Origin: a bacterium | GTDB taxonomy: Bacteria > RUG730 > JAAEPJ01 | Reading direction: 5' to 3' | Length of the DNA: 64,000 nucleotides | Assembly: GCA_024222485.1 (NCBI GenBank) | Contig: JAAEPJ010000390.1 | Span: 1 to 64,000, forward strand | Shown here: piece after piece, positions 35,838-45,439 of the stretch | Layout: every line of letters begins with the position of its first letter | How positions within the stretch are numbered: position 1 is the stretch's first letter | Program-made: the position numbers and the translations under genes | Notes under the pieces: generated by a model | What the model was told of the DNA's origin: nothing | Database searches by the model: none | Seen by the model: the letters and a program-made list of their open reading frames with translations, nothing else

Positions 35838-36071
35838 ATGTTGAAAGATTTTTTGACTTACATAATTCAGGGGTTGGTAGATAATCCCCGTGAGGTTAAA
35901 GTTAATGAGATTGAAGGTGATAAAACCAGTGTAATCGAGTTAAGAGTCGGAAATGGGGATGTCGGAAGAATAATTGGTAGACAAGGTTCTGTTATTAAAG
36001 CAATTAGACTTTTGAGTAATGCAATTGCTGTGAAACATGGCAAGAAAGTTACAGTTGAAGTAATAGGATAA
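35838..36071 (+). CDS. khpA: KH-domain RNA-binding protein KhpA
   Basis: 77 aa, a single KH domain with the G-R-I-I-G-R-Q-G-S loop (residues about 45-53) that holds RNA, preceded by V-D-N-P-R-E-V-K-V. In other bacteria the protein (YlqC/KhpA) is encoded between rpsP and rimM-trmD and acts in RNA metabolism, partly with KhpB. Here trmD follows after three bases and no rimM gene separates them. The ribosome site is TAGGAGAAG. Confidence 0.95.
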   Translation: MLKDFLTYIIQGLVDNPREVKVNEIEGDKTSVIELRVGNGDVGRIIGRQGSVIKAIRLLSNAIAVKHGKKVTVEVIG

Positions 36072-36074
36072 TAA

Positions 36075-36806
36075 GTGCTTAAGATTGATGTAATTACAAT
36101 TTTTCCTGAAATTTTTAATGATTTTTTGGAAACAAGTATTATTAAAAGAGCACAAGATAAGCAAATTGTAGAGCTTAAAATAACAGATCTTAGAAAATAT
36201 GCTATTGATAAACAGAAAAAAGTTGATGATGAGGCTTATGGTGGTGGTGCAGGAATGGTTTTGAAACCCGAGCCTGTAATTCGAGCTATCCGTGACTTGA
36301 AAAAAGATTCAACGCGAGTTATTTTACTTTCGCCTCAAGGGACTGTTTTTAAGCAGCAATTTGCGAATAACTATGCCAAAGCTGATCATTTAATTTTAGT
36401 TTGTGGTCGTTATGAGGGATTTGATGAGCGAATTTTAGGCTTCGTAGATGATGAAGTTTCTTTGGGGGATTTTGTTTTAAATGGTGGAGAGGTTCCGGCA
36501 ATGGTCGTGATTGAGGCTGTGACCAGACTTTTGCCTGAAGTTTTAGGAAATAAGGAATCATTTTTAGCGGATTCTTTTTATGAAAAAAATATTTTAGATT
36601 ACCCACATTATACCAGACCCTTTGAATTTGAAAACTTGAAAGTTCCGGATGTTTTAGTGAGTGGGAATCATGCAAACATTGCTGCTTGGCGAGAACAGCA
36701 AGCACTTTTAAATACTTTTAAAAAAAGACCAGAATTGTTGAGAAAAGAACAAGTAAAGAAAATTAAACAAATACAAGAAATAGGAATGGATAAGGAGTTA
36801 GATTGA
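36075..36806 (+). CDS. trmD: tRNA (guanine37-N1)-methyltransferase
   Basis: 243 aa, a SPOUT methyltransferase that makes m1G37 next to the anticodon and so prevents frameshifting. Start GTG. N-terminal [11 protein letters not shown], the [15 protein letters not shown] loop, the trefoil-knot S-adenosylmethionine site with [13 protein letters not shown] and [11 protein letters not shown], then the D-Y-P-H-Y-T-R-P motif. Collinear with known TrmD. It overlaps the rplS start as TGATG. Confidence 0.97.
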   Translation: MLKIDVITIFPEIFNDFLETSIIKRAQDKQIVELKITDLRKYAIDKQKKVDDEAYGGGAGMVLKPEPVIRAIRDLKKDSTRVILLSPQGTVFKQQFANNYAKADHLILVCGRYEGFDERILGFVDDEVSLGDFVLNGGEVPAMVVIEAVTRLLPEVLGNKESFLADSFYEKNILDYPHYTRPFEFENLKVPDVLVSGNHANIAAWREQQALLNTFKKRPELLRKEQVKKIKQIQEIGMDKELD

Positions 36807-37165
36807 TGGACAGTATTATTCATAAAATTGAAGCAGCTTATAAAAAAGATGATTTGCCTAGTTTTAAAGCTGGTGATAGATTAAAAGTTCACTTAAGAGT
36901 CGTTGAAGGTAAGAATGAAAGGATTCAGGTTTTTGAAGGGGATGTGATTGGTATCAGAGGACGAGGTATTCAGGAAAACTTTACCATTAGAAAAATTTCT
37001 AATGGTGTTGGTGTTGAAAAAATTATTCCAATGCATTCACCTAAGATAGATAAAATAGAGGTTGTAAGGTGTGGGCGTGTAAGGCGTGCAAAACTTTATT
37101 ACCTAAGAGAGCTTTCTGGTAAAAAGGCTAGAATTAAAGAGAAAATGAAACCTAGAAAGAATTAA
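36806..37165 (+). CDS. rplS: 50S ribosomal protein L19
   Basis: 119 aa from ATG 36806, which overlaps the trmD stop; AAGGAG lies 8 bases upstream. TTG 36803 would add one residue. Contains [10 protein letters not shown], the R-x-Q-x-F-E-G-D-V-I-G motif, [11 protein letters not shown]-x-H-S-P and the basic [11 protein letters not shown]-terminus. Sits at the 30S-50S interface. Last gene of the operon, followed by a strong terminator. Confidence 0.98.
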   Translation: MDSIIHKIEAAYKKDDLPSFKAGDRLKVHLRVVEGKNERIQVFEGDVIGIRGRGIQENFTIRKISNGVGVEKIIPMHSPKIDKIEVVRCGRVRRAKLYYLRELSGKKARIKEKMKPRKN

Positions 37166-37200
37166 TTTTTTTATTTTACACTGAGATTAAATCATTAAAA

Positions 37201-37233
37201 AAAGCCTGTAGTTTTGCTACAGGCTTTTTTTTT
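37201..37233 (+). terminator. Strong Rho-independent terminator after rplS
   Basis: AAAGCCTGTAG pairs with CTACAGGCTTT around a 4-base loop (TTTT), followed by a run of nine or more T. It ends the rpsP-khpA-trmD-rplS transcript. Confidence 0.95.
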
Positions 37234-37305
37234 GATCGAGTTAGTCTGATGAGAAGAGACTTGGATTTTCCCGTGAAGTTGCTCCCAAATTAAAAAGGAG
37301 AAAAA

Positions 37306-37932
37306 ATGTCGTTATTTGAATTTGATCAAGTGTTTTTTAAGAAAGACATTAAATTTATTGCTGGTGCTGATGAAGTTGGCCGTGGTCCTTTGGCCGGACC
37401 TGTTGTTGCCAGTATGGTTATTCTTCCTGAAAATAAAAGGTTAGCAGGACTTGATGATTCTAAAAAGTTAACAGAAAAAAAACGAGAAAGATTGTATGCG
37501 CTTATTTGTGCGGAAGCTTTAGCTTTAGCTGTCAGTTTTGTTGGAGAAGATAAGGTGGATGATCTTAATATTTTAAATGCGACTAAACTGGCTATGAAAA
37601 CTTGTTTGAGTGATATAAAAATCACTCCGGACTTATTGTTAATCGATGGTAATTTTTTGATTGATACTGATATTAAGCAAAAAAGTATCGTTAAAGGTGA
37701 CGCTAAAAGTGCTGTTATAGCCGCCGCTTCAATTGTTGCTAAAGTAGAGCGTGATCGATTTATGAAGAAGATACATCTGAAATATCCGGAGTATGGATTT
37801 GATAGCCATAAAGGTTATGCTTCAAAAAAGCACCTTGAGGCAATTCAAAAGTATGGTCCTTGTAAATTGCACCGTAAGAGTTTTAGACCTATTACAGATT
37901 TTTTTAATCGGCAAATGGAGTTTGGGTTGTGA
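37306..37932 (+). CDS. rnhB: Ribonuclease HII
   Basis: 208 aa. Cleaves the RNA strand of RNA-DNA hybrids and removes single ribonucleotides. The first active-site motif GADEVGRGPLAGPVV (Asp-Glu at residues about 22-23) and LDDSKKLTEKKRE are present, then LLIDGN with the catalytic Asp, KGDAKSAVIAAASIVAKVERD and the Y-G-F-D-S-H-K-G-Y loop. The start ATG follows AAAAAGGAG. It overlaps tilS by 4 bases (coupled translation). No promoter was identified between it and the terminator upstream. Confidence 0.97.
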   Translation: MSLFEFDQVFFKKDIKFIAGADEVGRGPLAGPVVASMVILPENKRLAGLDDSKKLTEKKRERLYALICAEALALAVSFVGEDKVDDLNILNATKLAMKTCLSDIKITPDLLLIDGNFLIDTDIKQKSIVKGDAKSAVIAAASIVAKVERDRFMKKIHLKYPEYGFDSHKGYASKKHLEAIQKYGPCKLHRKSFRPITDFFNRQMEFGL

Positions 37933-38867
37933 AAAAAACTAAAATTTTACTGGCATTATCAGGGGGTGCAGATTCAGTGTTTTTGTTGTATGTTTTAAGC
38001 CGGATGCATGCATTTTTTGATATCTATGCCCTACATGTAAATCATCAGCTTAGAGGCATCGAGTCTGATGGTGACGAGAGGTTTGTTGTTAAGCTATGCC
38101 AGAAGCTGGGCATTCATTTGTTTACGGAGAAAGTTAGGATTAATAATCAGTCAGGCATTGAGGAACAAGCGAGGGATGCACGCTATAGTATTATTAGGAG
38201 AATTTGTGAAGAAGAAAGTATTGAAGCCTGTTTTCTAGGACATAATGCTGATGATGATGTGGAAACAATTCTGATGAATATTTTGCGTGGAACAGGTATT
38301 AATGGTCTTAGTGGGATAAAATTTAAGCGAGACCTTGGAGACCTTATACTCATACGCCCACTTTTGAAGTTTTATAAGCCGGAGATTGTGGACTTTTTAG
38401 GGGAACTTGAATTTCGGGAAGATAGCTCTAATATGTCTAATAAATTTTTACGCAATAAGTTAAGGAATCAAGTTCTACCAGAGTTTTTGAAACTAAATGA
38501 TAAATCAAAAGAACATATCTTGAATTTAAAACAAGTTGTTTGTGAAACAAAATCAGCCTTTGATTGGCTTGTAACTGAGAAAGTAAATAATGTCCTAATA
38601 GAGCAGAATAGTCAGGAAATTGTTGTTGATTTGAGTCGCTATATTCGTTATAATAATCAGATTAGAAAAGCTATTCTTTGCCGTCTGCTTAATGGTAAAG
38701 CGAATTTTAGACATATCAATTTAGTCTTTGATAAAATTAATGATTTATCCAATGGCCGTTGGAGTTTAGATTTAAAAGGTTCTTGGATCATCAGAAGATT
38801 TAGAAATAGACTTTTTATTTATCTTAGGAGTCAAGTTAAGGCTCAAGCAAAAGAGGAGAAAAAATAA
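37929..38867 (+). CDS. tilS: tRNA(Ile)-lysidine synthetase
   Basis: 312 aa. Converts C34 of the tRNA-Ile(CAU) anticodon to lysidine so that it reads AUA. N-terminal PP-loop SGGADS at residues 11-16, then VNHQLRG, the E-x-x-A-R-x-x-R-Y motif and LGHNADDDVET, and R-P-L-L-K, ED-S-N and FLRNKLRNQVLP. The protein ends soon after the small helical domain, so the C-terminal tRNA-acceptor domain of longer TilS (about 430 aa) is missing or minimal, as in several bacterial short forms. It starts with GTG overlapping rnhB and is followed by ftsH after three bases. Confidence 0.95.
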   Translation: MKKTKILLALSGGADSVFLLYVLSRMHAFFDIYALHVNHQLRGIESDGDERFVVKLCQKLGIHLFTEKVRINNQSGIEEQARDARYSIIRRICEEESIEACFLGHNADDDVETILMNILRGTGINGLSGIKFKRDLGDLILIRPLLKFYKPEIVDFLGELEFREDSSNMSNKFLRNKLRNQVLPEFLKLNDKSKEHILNLKQVVCETKSAFDWLVTEKVNNVLIEQNSQEIVVDLSRYIRYNNQIRKAILCRLLNGKANFRHINLVFDKINDLSNGRWSLDLKGSWIIRRFRNRLFIYLRSQVKAQAKEEKK

Positions 38868-38870
38868 CTA

Positions 38871-40667
38871 ATGAATAAATTTATGAAGAGTTTATCCCTT
38901 TGGGTTTTGATTATTTTGGGTGCATGGCTTTTGGCTTCAGGTTTAAAAGATAAGAGTGCTACAAAGAATATTAGTTATTCTACTTTTAAAGATTTAATTA
39001 AATCAGGGAAAGTAACCAAAGCGGTTGTTAAGGCAGATGTAATTAGTGGGGAGTTTGATGATAATGGTGTAATAGTGAGATATAAAGCTACTTTAATGAA
39101 TGATCCTAACCTGATTTCTGAGTTGGAAGCATATAATGTTCCAGAATACCGTGCAGAGACTAATAAAAGTTGGGTGAGTAATGTTTTATGGTATTTTGGT
39201 CCTGTAGTATTATTAGCTTTTTTATGGTTTTTTATGATTAAACAAATGAATTCTTCTGGTAAGTCTGCGATGATGTTTGGTAAGACTAAAGCAAAGCCTG
39301 AAGTTGATAATAATGTTACATTTAATGATGTGGCTGGTTGCGATGAGGAAAAAGAGGAGCTTAAAGAGATTATTGCCTTTTTAAAAGATCCACAAAAATT
39401 TCAGAAGGTTGGCGGTAAAATTCCTAAAGGTGTTTTATTGTCTGGGGCGCCCGGAACAGGGAAGACTTTGCTGGCTAAGGCTGTTGCTGGAGAGGCTTCT
39501 GTTCCATTTTTCAGCTCTAGCGGTTCTGAGTTCGTGGAAATGTTTGTTGGAGTTGGGGCTTCACGAGTTAGGGATTTATTTGATAAAGGGAGAAAGAATG
39601 CTCCTTGTTTGCTTTTTATTGATGAAATTGATGCGGTTGGTCGACATAGATTCGCTGGGATTGGCGGTGGACACGATGAGCGGGAACAGACCTTAAATCA
39701 AATTCTTGTAGAGATGGATGGGTTTAATACTACTGAGGGCGTAATTTTAATTGCAGCGACTAACCGACCTGATGTTTTAGATCCTGCTTTGACTCGTCCC
39801 GGCAGGTTCGATCGTCAGGTGACAGTTTATCCTCCAGACCTTAAGGGTAGAGAAGAAATTATCAAGGTTCATACAAAAAAAATTAAACTAGAAGATGATC
39901 TTGATCTTTCCATTATTGCTAGACGGACCCCTGGTTTTGTTGGTGCTGATCTTGCTAATCTTTGTAATGAAGCGGCACTTTTAGCGGCAAGATATGATAA
40001 GAAAAGGGTTTCTATGGTGGAGTTGGAAGAAGCCATTGAGCGAGTGATTGCAGGTCCAGAAAAAAAGAGCCGTATTATGTCTGAAAAAGAAAAGAAAATG
40101 ATCGCGTATCATGAATCAGGACATGCTGTTGTTGCAAAAATATTAGATCATAGTGATCCTGTTCATAAGGTTTCTATTGTGCCTCGTGGTCCGGCTTTGG
40201 GGTATACCTTGCAATTGCCAAGAGAAGATAAATATTTAACGACTAAAAAACATTTATTATCTCAGCTTGCTATTTTGCTCGGTGGGCGTGCGGCTGAGGA
40301 GATCTTTTGTCAGGAAGAAACAACCGGCGCACAAAATGATTTAAGTCGAGCAACTTCAATAGCTAGTAAAATGGTTTGTGAGTTTGGAATGAGTGAGAGT
40401 TTAGGGAAGATTACTTACCGCAAAGATGATAGTGAAATATTTTTAGGACGCGACATTTCTAAAGATAGACAGTTTAGTAATGAAACATTGGATAAAATTG
40501 ATGAAGAGATTAGGCGTATTGTCGATGAGGCATTCCAAGTGGCGAAAAAGGTACTGATAGATGCTAAATCTAAGATTGAGAAGTTAGTGGTTCTTTTAAT
40601 TGAAAAGGAGTCTATTTCAGGTGAGGAGCTTGATTCAATAATTCAAACTTCTCAAGAAAATAAATAA
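38871..40667 (+). CDS. ftsH: ATP-dependent zinc metalloprotease FtsH
   Basis: 598 aa. Two membrane helices (residues about 5-23 and 106-124) with the small periplasmic domain between them, then an AAA+ domain (Walker A GAPGTGKT, Walker [12 protein letters not shown], second region [15 protein letters not shown]-type) and a zinc protease domain with H414-E-S-G-H and the later Asp in the TGAQNDL segment. Degrades misfolded membrane proteins and specific regulators such as LpxC in diderms. Standard length. It lies in the rnhB-tilS-ftsH-folE series, the usual tilS-ftsH neighbourhood. A diverged second copy is at 55708. Confidence 0.98.
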   Translation: MNKFMKSLSLWVLIILGAWLLASGLKDKSATKNISYSTFKDLIKSGKVTKAVVKADVISGEFDDNGVIVRYKATLMNDPNLISELEAYNVPEYRAETNKSWVSNVLWYFGPVVLLAFLWFFMIKQMNSSGKSAMMFGKTKAKPEVDNNVTFNDVAGCDEEKEELKEIIAFLKDPQKFQKVGGKIPKGVLLSGAPGTGKTLLAKAVAGEASVPFFSSSGSEFVEMFVGVGASRVRDLFDKGRKNAPCLLFIDEIDAVGRHRFAGIGGGHDEREQTLNQILVEMDGFNTTEGVILIAATNRPDVLDPALTRPGRFDRQVTVYPPDLKGREEIIKVHTKKIKLEDDLDLSIIARRTPGFVGADLANLCNEAALLAARYDKKRVSMVELEEAIERVIAGPEKKSRIMSEKEKKMIAYHESGHAVVAKILDHSDPVHKVSIVPRGPALGYTLQLPREDKYLTTKKHLLSQLAILLGGRAAEEIFCQEETTGAQNDLSRATSIASKMVCEFGMSESLGKITYRKDDSEIFLGRDISKDRQFSNETLDKIDEEIRRIVDEAFQVAKKVLIDAKSKIEKLVVLLIEKESISGEELDSIIQTSQENK

Positions 40668-40700
40668 AAGAAGCTGATATTTATACGGAGACTTAAAAGT

Positions 40701-41255
40701 ATGAAAAAGATCGAAAATGCAGTGAGAGACATTATTGAGGCTTTAGGTGAGGATCCTACAAGAGAAGGTTTGAAAGATACACCAAAGCGTGTTGCTAAGA
40801 TGTATGCAGAACTTTGTGGCGGATATAAGCAAAAAGCACTCGATGTTGTAAAAGTTTTTTTTCAAGAAGAGAGTTATGATGAAATTGTTCTTGTTAAAGA
40901 TATTCCAGTTTATTCGCTTTGTGAACATCATATGATCCCTTTTTTTGGTAAAGCACATGTTGCTTATATTCCACGCGAAAATAAAATTACAGGGCTTTCC
41001 AAAATTGGACGCGTAGTAGATGTCTTTGCAAGAAGACTGCAGCTTCAGGAACGCATGACAAAACAGGTTGCAGAGGCTATCCACGAGGCATTAGATCCTA
41101 TCGGTGTGATGGTCGTAGTAGAAGCAGAACATTTTTGTATGACAATGAGAGGGATTAAAAAAGCTGGATCACAAACCGTTACATCAAGTCTGAAAGGTGT
41201 TTTTATGGAAGATCCTATGGCAAGAGCAGAGGCTTTAGCTTTAATTAAAAGCTAA
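40701..41255 (+). CDS. folE: GTP cyclohydrolase I
   Basis: 184 aa. Converts GTP to 7,8-dihydroneopterin triphosphate, the first step of folate synthesis. Visible: [39 protein letters not shown] with the zinc Cys and His, [23 protein letters not shown] and [17 protein letters not shown] with the second zinc Cys. Zinc-type enzyme, full length. Start ATG with GGAG upstream. folP follows after 182 bases. Confidence 0.98.
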   Translation: MKKIENAVRDIIEALGEDPTREGLKDTPKRVAKMYAELCGGYKQKALDVVKVFFQEESYDEIVLVKDIPVYSLCEHHMIPFFGKAHVAYIPRENKITGLSKIGRVVDVFARRLQLQERMTKQVAEAIHEALDPIGVMVVVEAEHFCMTMRGIKKAGSQTVTSSLKGVFMEDPMARAEALALIKS

Positions 41256-41437
41256 TCATAGGGGAAAGATTAACCCTTTAAAATCCTTCGCAATATTTAG
41301 CCAACGCTGATTGTTTTATTTTTTAGCATTTTAGATTATGTGTTATTGTTAATTTAAAGATATTGATTGTTATAAATTTTTTTAGTTTAATATTATTAAT
41401 TAATATTGCTAAATAAAGCATTTTTAAGAAAAAATAC

Positions 41438-42553
41438 ATGATAATAGTAAAAAAATTCAAAAACCAAATAGAGGCTGCTAAATTTTTAAAAGAGAAGCTT
41501 GGCGTGTATAGCGGAGGTGTGCAAATTATGGCACCAAAGACTGAAATTTTTAATATTTTTCTAAAAGATATTAAGAATCAAGCCGCAGCTATTATTAAGC
41601 AAGATATTCTTGCACTTGGTGGCGATGCGGCTATTCATGCAGATGTCGTACGCTTTAAAGAGGGGAAGAATGATGTTTTATTGATGGCTAGAATTGTTGA
41701 GCTTAAATTGTTAATTAAGAAATTGAAAGCACAGCCTTATGGTCTACAGTCCATCGCCGTAGATCTGGCTGAGGCTTTAGCAAATTATCTTAAGCCAAGA
41801 AAAGAACCTCAGGTGATGGGTATTTTAAATTTGACCCCTGATTCTTTCTCTGATGGAGGAAAGTTTATTTCGATAGATGCGGCAGTTGCTCAGGCGGATA
41901 AGATGATTTTAGAAGGTGCAGATATTTTGGACTTGGGAGCTGAATCGACTAGACCTTATTCCACACCGATTAGTGAGACGGAAGAAATAGCAAGGTTAAT
42001 GCCTGTACTAAAGGAAGTTAGAAAACGCTCTAATGTTAAAATATCGGTAGATACTTATAAGCCTAATGTAGCAAAATTAGCGCTTAATGCTGGGGCTGAT
42101 ATTATTAATGATATCTCAGCAGAATTAATAGATGTTGCTTCTCAGGCAGATGTGCCCATTATTTTAATGCATATGCAAAACAAACCTAATAATATGCAGG
42201 ATCAACCAGAGTATGATGATATAGTTCTAGATATTATTGAATACTTTAAATCTAAGATAAAGGACTTGGACCATGTTATTATTGATCCGGGGATTGGGTT
42301 TGGTAAAACCTTAGAGCATAATCTAGAGATTCTAAGGAGAATAGATGAGTTTAAGGTTTTGGGTGTTCCTATTATGGTTGGGGCATCGAGAAAATCATTT
42401 ATTGGGGAGATTATAGGCAAAGAAGTTGGGGAGAGATTAGCTGGAAGTTTAGCTGTAGCTGCTCTTCTTAGTTGTCGAGGAGTAGATATCTTAAGAGTTC
42501 ATGATGTTGGAGCGACTAAAGATGTGTTGAAGATATCTCAGAAGTTGATCTAG
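41438..42553 (+). CDS. folP: Dihydropteroate synthase with extra N-terminal domain
   Basis: 371 aa. The catalytic TIM barrel starts near residue 125: MGILNLTPDSFSDGG, ADILDLGAESTRP, KISVDTYKP, LMHMQ with N-M-Q, DPGIGFGK and GASRKSFIG. It joins 4-aminobenzoate to pterin diphosphate. The first about 120 residues (G-V-Q-I-M-A-P-K, I-I-K-Q-D-I-L-A-L-G-G-D-A-A, K-L-K-A-Q-P-Y-G-L) form an extra domain also known in long DHPS forms of some anaerobes and thermophiles; its role is unclear. It follows folE but has its own 182-bp AT-rich leader. Confidence 0.95.
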   Translation: MIIVKKFKNQIEAAKFLKEKLGVYSGGVQIMAPKTEIFNIFLKDIKNQAAAIIKQDILALGGDAAIHADVVRFKEGKNDVLLMARIVELKLLIKKLKAQPYGLQSIAVDLAEALANYLKPRKEPQVMGILNLTPDSFSDGGKFISIDAAVAQADKMILEGADILDLGAESTRPYSTPISETEEIARLMPVLKEVRKRSNVKISVDTYKPNVAKLALNAGADIINDISAELIDVASQADVPIILMHMQNKPNNMQDQPEYDDIVLDIIEYFKSKIKDLDHVIIDPGIGFGKTLEHNLEILRRIDEFKVLGVPIMVGASRKSFIGEIIGKEVGERLAGSLAVAALLSCRGVDILRVHDVGATKDVLKISQKLI

Positions 42554-42607
42554 TTTTTTTCCAGTATTATGCTATTTGCTTTATAAACAATTTTAGACTA
42601 AGTGGTG

Positions 42608-42639
42608 TATAAATATTTTAATATATTAAAATATTTATA
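42608..42639. promoter_or_regulatory. 32-bp perfect AT palindrome upstream of cdaA
   Basis: Every base from 42608 to 42639 pairs with its mirror position, with only A and T used; the half-site is TATAAATATTTTAATA. It lies 20 bases before the cdaA start codon, between the folP stop and the ribosome site. It could be an operator for a dimeric regulator or a hairpin over the leader. AT-rich DNA makes short palindromes by chance, but 32 perfect bases is long. Confidence 0.6.
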
Positions 42640-42659
42640 TTTATTAAAGGGTAGAAATT

Positions 42660-43559
42660 GTGAATTTAGAAATAATTGTCCATTCATTAAAACAGCTTAA
42701 TATTATTTTTTTTTATATTGTAGATATTACGATTATTACGATTATTTTTTATCAAGTTTTTCGTTTAATTAATAATACTCGTTCTTTACAAATGTTTCGG
42801 GCTATTTTATTCTTTTTTGTTATAACAATGATTGCAGGCTTTATGAATCTTTCAGTCACTGAGTGGCTTTTTAAGAGTTTATGGACAGTGTCATTGATTG
42901 TTTTAGTTGTTGTTTTTCAACCTGAGATTAGAAGTATTCTAGCTGAGATTGGGAAAAGGCGACTTTATAATATAAAGTTTAGTGCATATGCTAAAGATGA
43001 GATTTTGAAAGCAGTTAAACATTTTTCTGTGCTTAAAATTGGTGCTTTGATTGTAATTGAGCGGAATACAGGGCTGAAAGAGTATATTGATAATGGTATT
43101 ATTTTGAACGCCAATCTTTCCAGTGAACTTTTAACAAATATTTTTATGCCTAAGTCTAACTTACATGATGGAGCAGTCATTATCCAAAATAACTTGGTTG
43201 GATCAGCGGCATCTTTTTTGCCTCTTAGTAAAGTTGAGCTTGATATGACTATTGGGACAAGACATCGTGCTGCAATTGGGATGAGCGAGCTTTCGGATGC
43301 TTTTATTATTGTTGTTTCTGAAGAAACAGGTGAAATTTCTATTGCCAAAGAGAGTAAAGTTCGTTGGAAGATAAGTTATGAGGAGTTAGAGTCAAGGTTG
43401 ATAAAAACTTATAATAGTAGTGATAGCTACTTTAAAAAGTTGTTGATGAAGTATTTTAGACCACAGAATTTTAAGAAAAATTATGATGAAAAAGCTATTG
43501 CTTTAATCGTTGCAGGGTTGATTTGGTATTATATCAAGTTTCGGTTATTGGCCGTTTAA
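42660..43559 (+). CDS. cdaA: Diadenylate cyclase CdaA
   Basis: 299 aa, GTG start behind AAAGGG. Three N-terminal membrane helices (to about residue 85), then a DisA_N cyclase domain with SNLHDGAVII (about 160-170), and GTRHRAAIGMSE followed by VVSEETGEISI. It makes c-di-AMP from two ATP. After the cyclase there is a coiled linker and a final hydrophobic helix N-Y-D-E-K-A-I-A-L-I-V-A-G-L-I-W-Y-Y, which resembles the first helix of its usual partner CdaR (YbbR), but no YbbR domain follows. glmM comes next, as in the common cdaA-cdaR-glmM order. Confidence 0.94.
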   Translation: MNLEIIVHSLKQLNIIFFYIVDITIITIIFYQVFRLINNTRSLQMFRAILFFFVITMIAGFMNLSVTEWLFKSLWTVSLIVLVVVFQPEIRSILAEIGKRRLYNIKFSAYAKDEILKAVKHFSVLKIGALIVIERNTGLKEYIDNGIILNANLSSELLTNIFMPKSNLHDGAVIIQNNLVGSAASFLPLSKVELDMTIGTRHRAAIGMSELSDAFIIVVSEETGEISIAKESKVRWKISYEELESRLIKTYNSSDSYFKKLLMKYFRPQNFKKNYDEKAIALIVAGLIWYYIKFRLLAV

Positions 43560-43643
43560 ATTTAAGGATTGTGAGCCCTGCTATTAGCCAAAATTTATTT
43601 GAGATAGCAGATTTTTTAAAGGATATCTTGGAGTGGAGGTCAA

Positions 43644-44963
43644 ATGCAAACGAAATGTTTAAGCAAAAGAAAGTACTTTGGAACGGATGGGATAAGAGAG
43701 AGAGCCGGTGAATTTCCATTGGTTGCTGATTTTATTAGGCGCTTGGGTTTTGCTGTAGGAGGCGTGCTTGGTGATTCGACTAAAAGAGTTTTAATTGGTC
43801 GAGACACACGAGAATCAGGTGAGTGGATTTTTGAAGCATTATCTCAAGGTTTCAATGCTCAAGGGTTTGCCGTTGATTATTTAGATATTGTTCCTACTCC
43901 TTGTCTTAGCCTAATGACGAATAATTTTGCTTACTCATGTGGCGTTATCATTTCTGCCTCACATAACCCTTATTTTGATAATGGCATTAAGTTTTTTTTG
44001 GGATCTGGAGAGAAACTATCCGATGATGTTGAGCTAGAGATTGAGAAAAGCTTGGATAATGCTGAGCTACTGGATTTTAAAGAGCCTATTTTCAATAAGG
44101 TCGACTTAAAAATTTTTTATTCTCAGTTAGATTTAGAAGGCTTAAAGGTTGCTCTTGATTGTGCAAATGGTTCTTTTTTTTATTTAGCTCCTAAAATTTT
44201 AAAAGAATTTGGAGCGCAGATAGAAGCGGTTGCTATCTCTCCTGATGGGAAAAATATCAATGCCGATTGTGGTTCTACGCATATTAATCATTTATTGAGT
44301 TTTATGAATAATAAAGACTTTCACTTGGGCTTTGCGTTTGATGGTGATGGCGATAGGGTCCTTGCTGTGCAGGGAAACGGGAAAATTTTAGATGGGGATT
44401 CTATCCTTGGAATTTTGGCGATATATTTAAAAGAAAAAGGTCGACTTAAAAATAATACATTGGTCATAACCGTAATGAGTAACCTTGGTTTAAAACTTGC
44501 AATGCAAGAAGCAAATATTAATATTATTGAGACGAATGTTGGTGATAGATATGTTTATGAAGAGATGAAAAATAATGATGCCGTTTTAGGGGGAGAGCAA
44601 TCTGGACATATAATTTTAAGGGAATTTAATAATACAGGTGATGGGCTTCTGGCGGTGCTTATGCTCTTAGAAGTTTTCAAGGATTGGGGGCAGCAAAAGT
44701 TTTATGAGATATCTGCTTCTATTCGTAAGCTACCTCAGGTACTGATTAATGTCCGAGTAGACAATAAAAAGGCGATTGAAGAAGTTAATACATTAAGTAT
44801 TGCTTGTAAAAGAATAGAAAAAAAATTAGCCGGAAAAGGGCGGATTTTAATTAGATATTCAGGGACAGAGCCTGTGATGCGTATTATGTTAGAAGGAGAG
44901 AATGAGGAAGAGATTAAGCAATATGCAGAGAATTTTGCTAAATTAGTAAAACAGTCCCTTTGA
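43644..44963 (+). CDS. glmM: Phosphoglucosamine mutase
   Basis: 439 aa. Converts glucosamine 6-phosphate to glucosamine 1-phosphate for peptidoglycan and LPS. Starts KYFGTDGIRERAGEFPL, with catalytic S106 in the SASHNP motif, metal loop FDGDGDR, sugar loop GGEQSGH typical for GlmM, and RYSGTEPVMRI at the end. The start ATG lies behind TGGAGG. It is the third member of the cda-glm neighbourhood, in which GlmM is known in other bacteria to interact with CdaA. Confidence 0.97.
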   Translation: MQTKCLSKRKYFGTDGIRERAGEFPLVADFIRRLGFAVGGVLGDSTKRVLIGRDTRESGEWIFEALSQGFNAQGFAVDYLDIVPTPCLSLMTNNFAYSCGVIISASHNPYFDNGIKFFLGSGEKLSDDVELEIEKSLDNAELLDFKEPIFNKVDLKIFYSQLDLEGLKVALDCANGSFFYLAPKILKEFGAQIEAVAISPDGKNINADCGSTHINHLLSFMNNKDFHLGFAFDGDGDRVLAVQGNGKILDGDSILGILAIYLKEKGRLKNNTLVITVMSNLGLKLAMQEANINIIETNVGDRYVYEEMKNNDAVLGGEQSGHIILREFNNTGDGLLAVLMLLEVFKDWGQQKFYEISASIRKLPQVLINVRVDNKKAIEEVNTLSIACKRIEKKLAGKGRILIRYSGTEPVMRIMLEGENEEEIKQYAENFAKLVKQSL

Positions 44964-45066
44964 TCGATCTGTTTTTCAAAGAATAGGAAGGTTTTTGTTA
45001 ATGAATTTTTTAATGTTCTTATAGTGAATGTATGATTAATAATATTATTAAGAAATAGGAGAAAAA

Positions 45067-45438
45067 ATGGGTAAATTATATTCAAAATCACATGAATGGG
45101 TTGAGAAAATAGAAGATATTTATGTTGTGGGGATTACAAAGCATGCAGCAAAAGAGCTTGGGGATGTTGTTTATATTGAAATGCCTGCTGTTGGTGATAC
45201 GCTTGAATTTGGGAAAAGTTTTGGCGTTGTTGAGTCTGTAAAATCTGTATCGGATTTAATATCACCTTTAAATGGGGAAATTAAAGAAATTAACGAGGAA
45301 CTTGACGTACAGCCTGAGCTTATTAATCAGGATGCAGAAGCAGCTGGCTGGATTATGAAAGTTACAGTGCCTGATGAGGCTGTTTTAGCTCAACTTATTT
45401 CTGAAAGCGAATATTCCCAGTTTATTAGTGAAGAGTAA
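45067..45438 (+). CDS. gcvH: Glycine cleavage system H protein
   Basis: 123 aa. Lipoyl carrier that shuttles the aminomethyl group between P and T proteins. Visible: HEWVEKIEDIYVVGIT, LGDVVYIEMPAVGD, and the lipoylation site G-V-V-E-S-V-K59-S-V-S-D, ending in G-W-I-M-K-V. The ribosome site is TAGGAG. It is adjacent to the P-protein alpha gene with overlapping or near-touching ends. Confidence 0.97.
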   Translation: MGKLYSKSHEWVEKIEDIYVVGITKHAAKELGDVVYIEMPAVGDTLEFGKSFGVVESVKSVSDLISPLNGEIKEINEELDVQPELINQDAEAAGWIMKVTVPDEAVLAQLISESEYSQFISEE

Positions 45439-45439
45439 A

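Noticed and set aside
41256-41437. Regulatory RNA between folE and folP
   Set aside because: AT-rich sequence without a stable stem or known motif.
43523-43711. Frameshifted remainder of CdaR after cdaA
   Set aside because: The alternative frame shows no YbbR-like sequence, so it gives no support for a broken cdaR gene.
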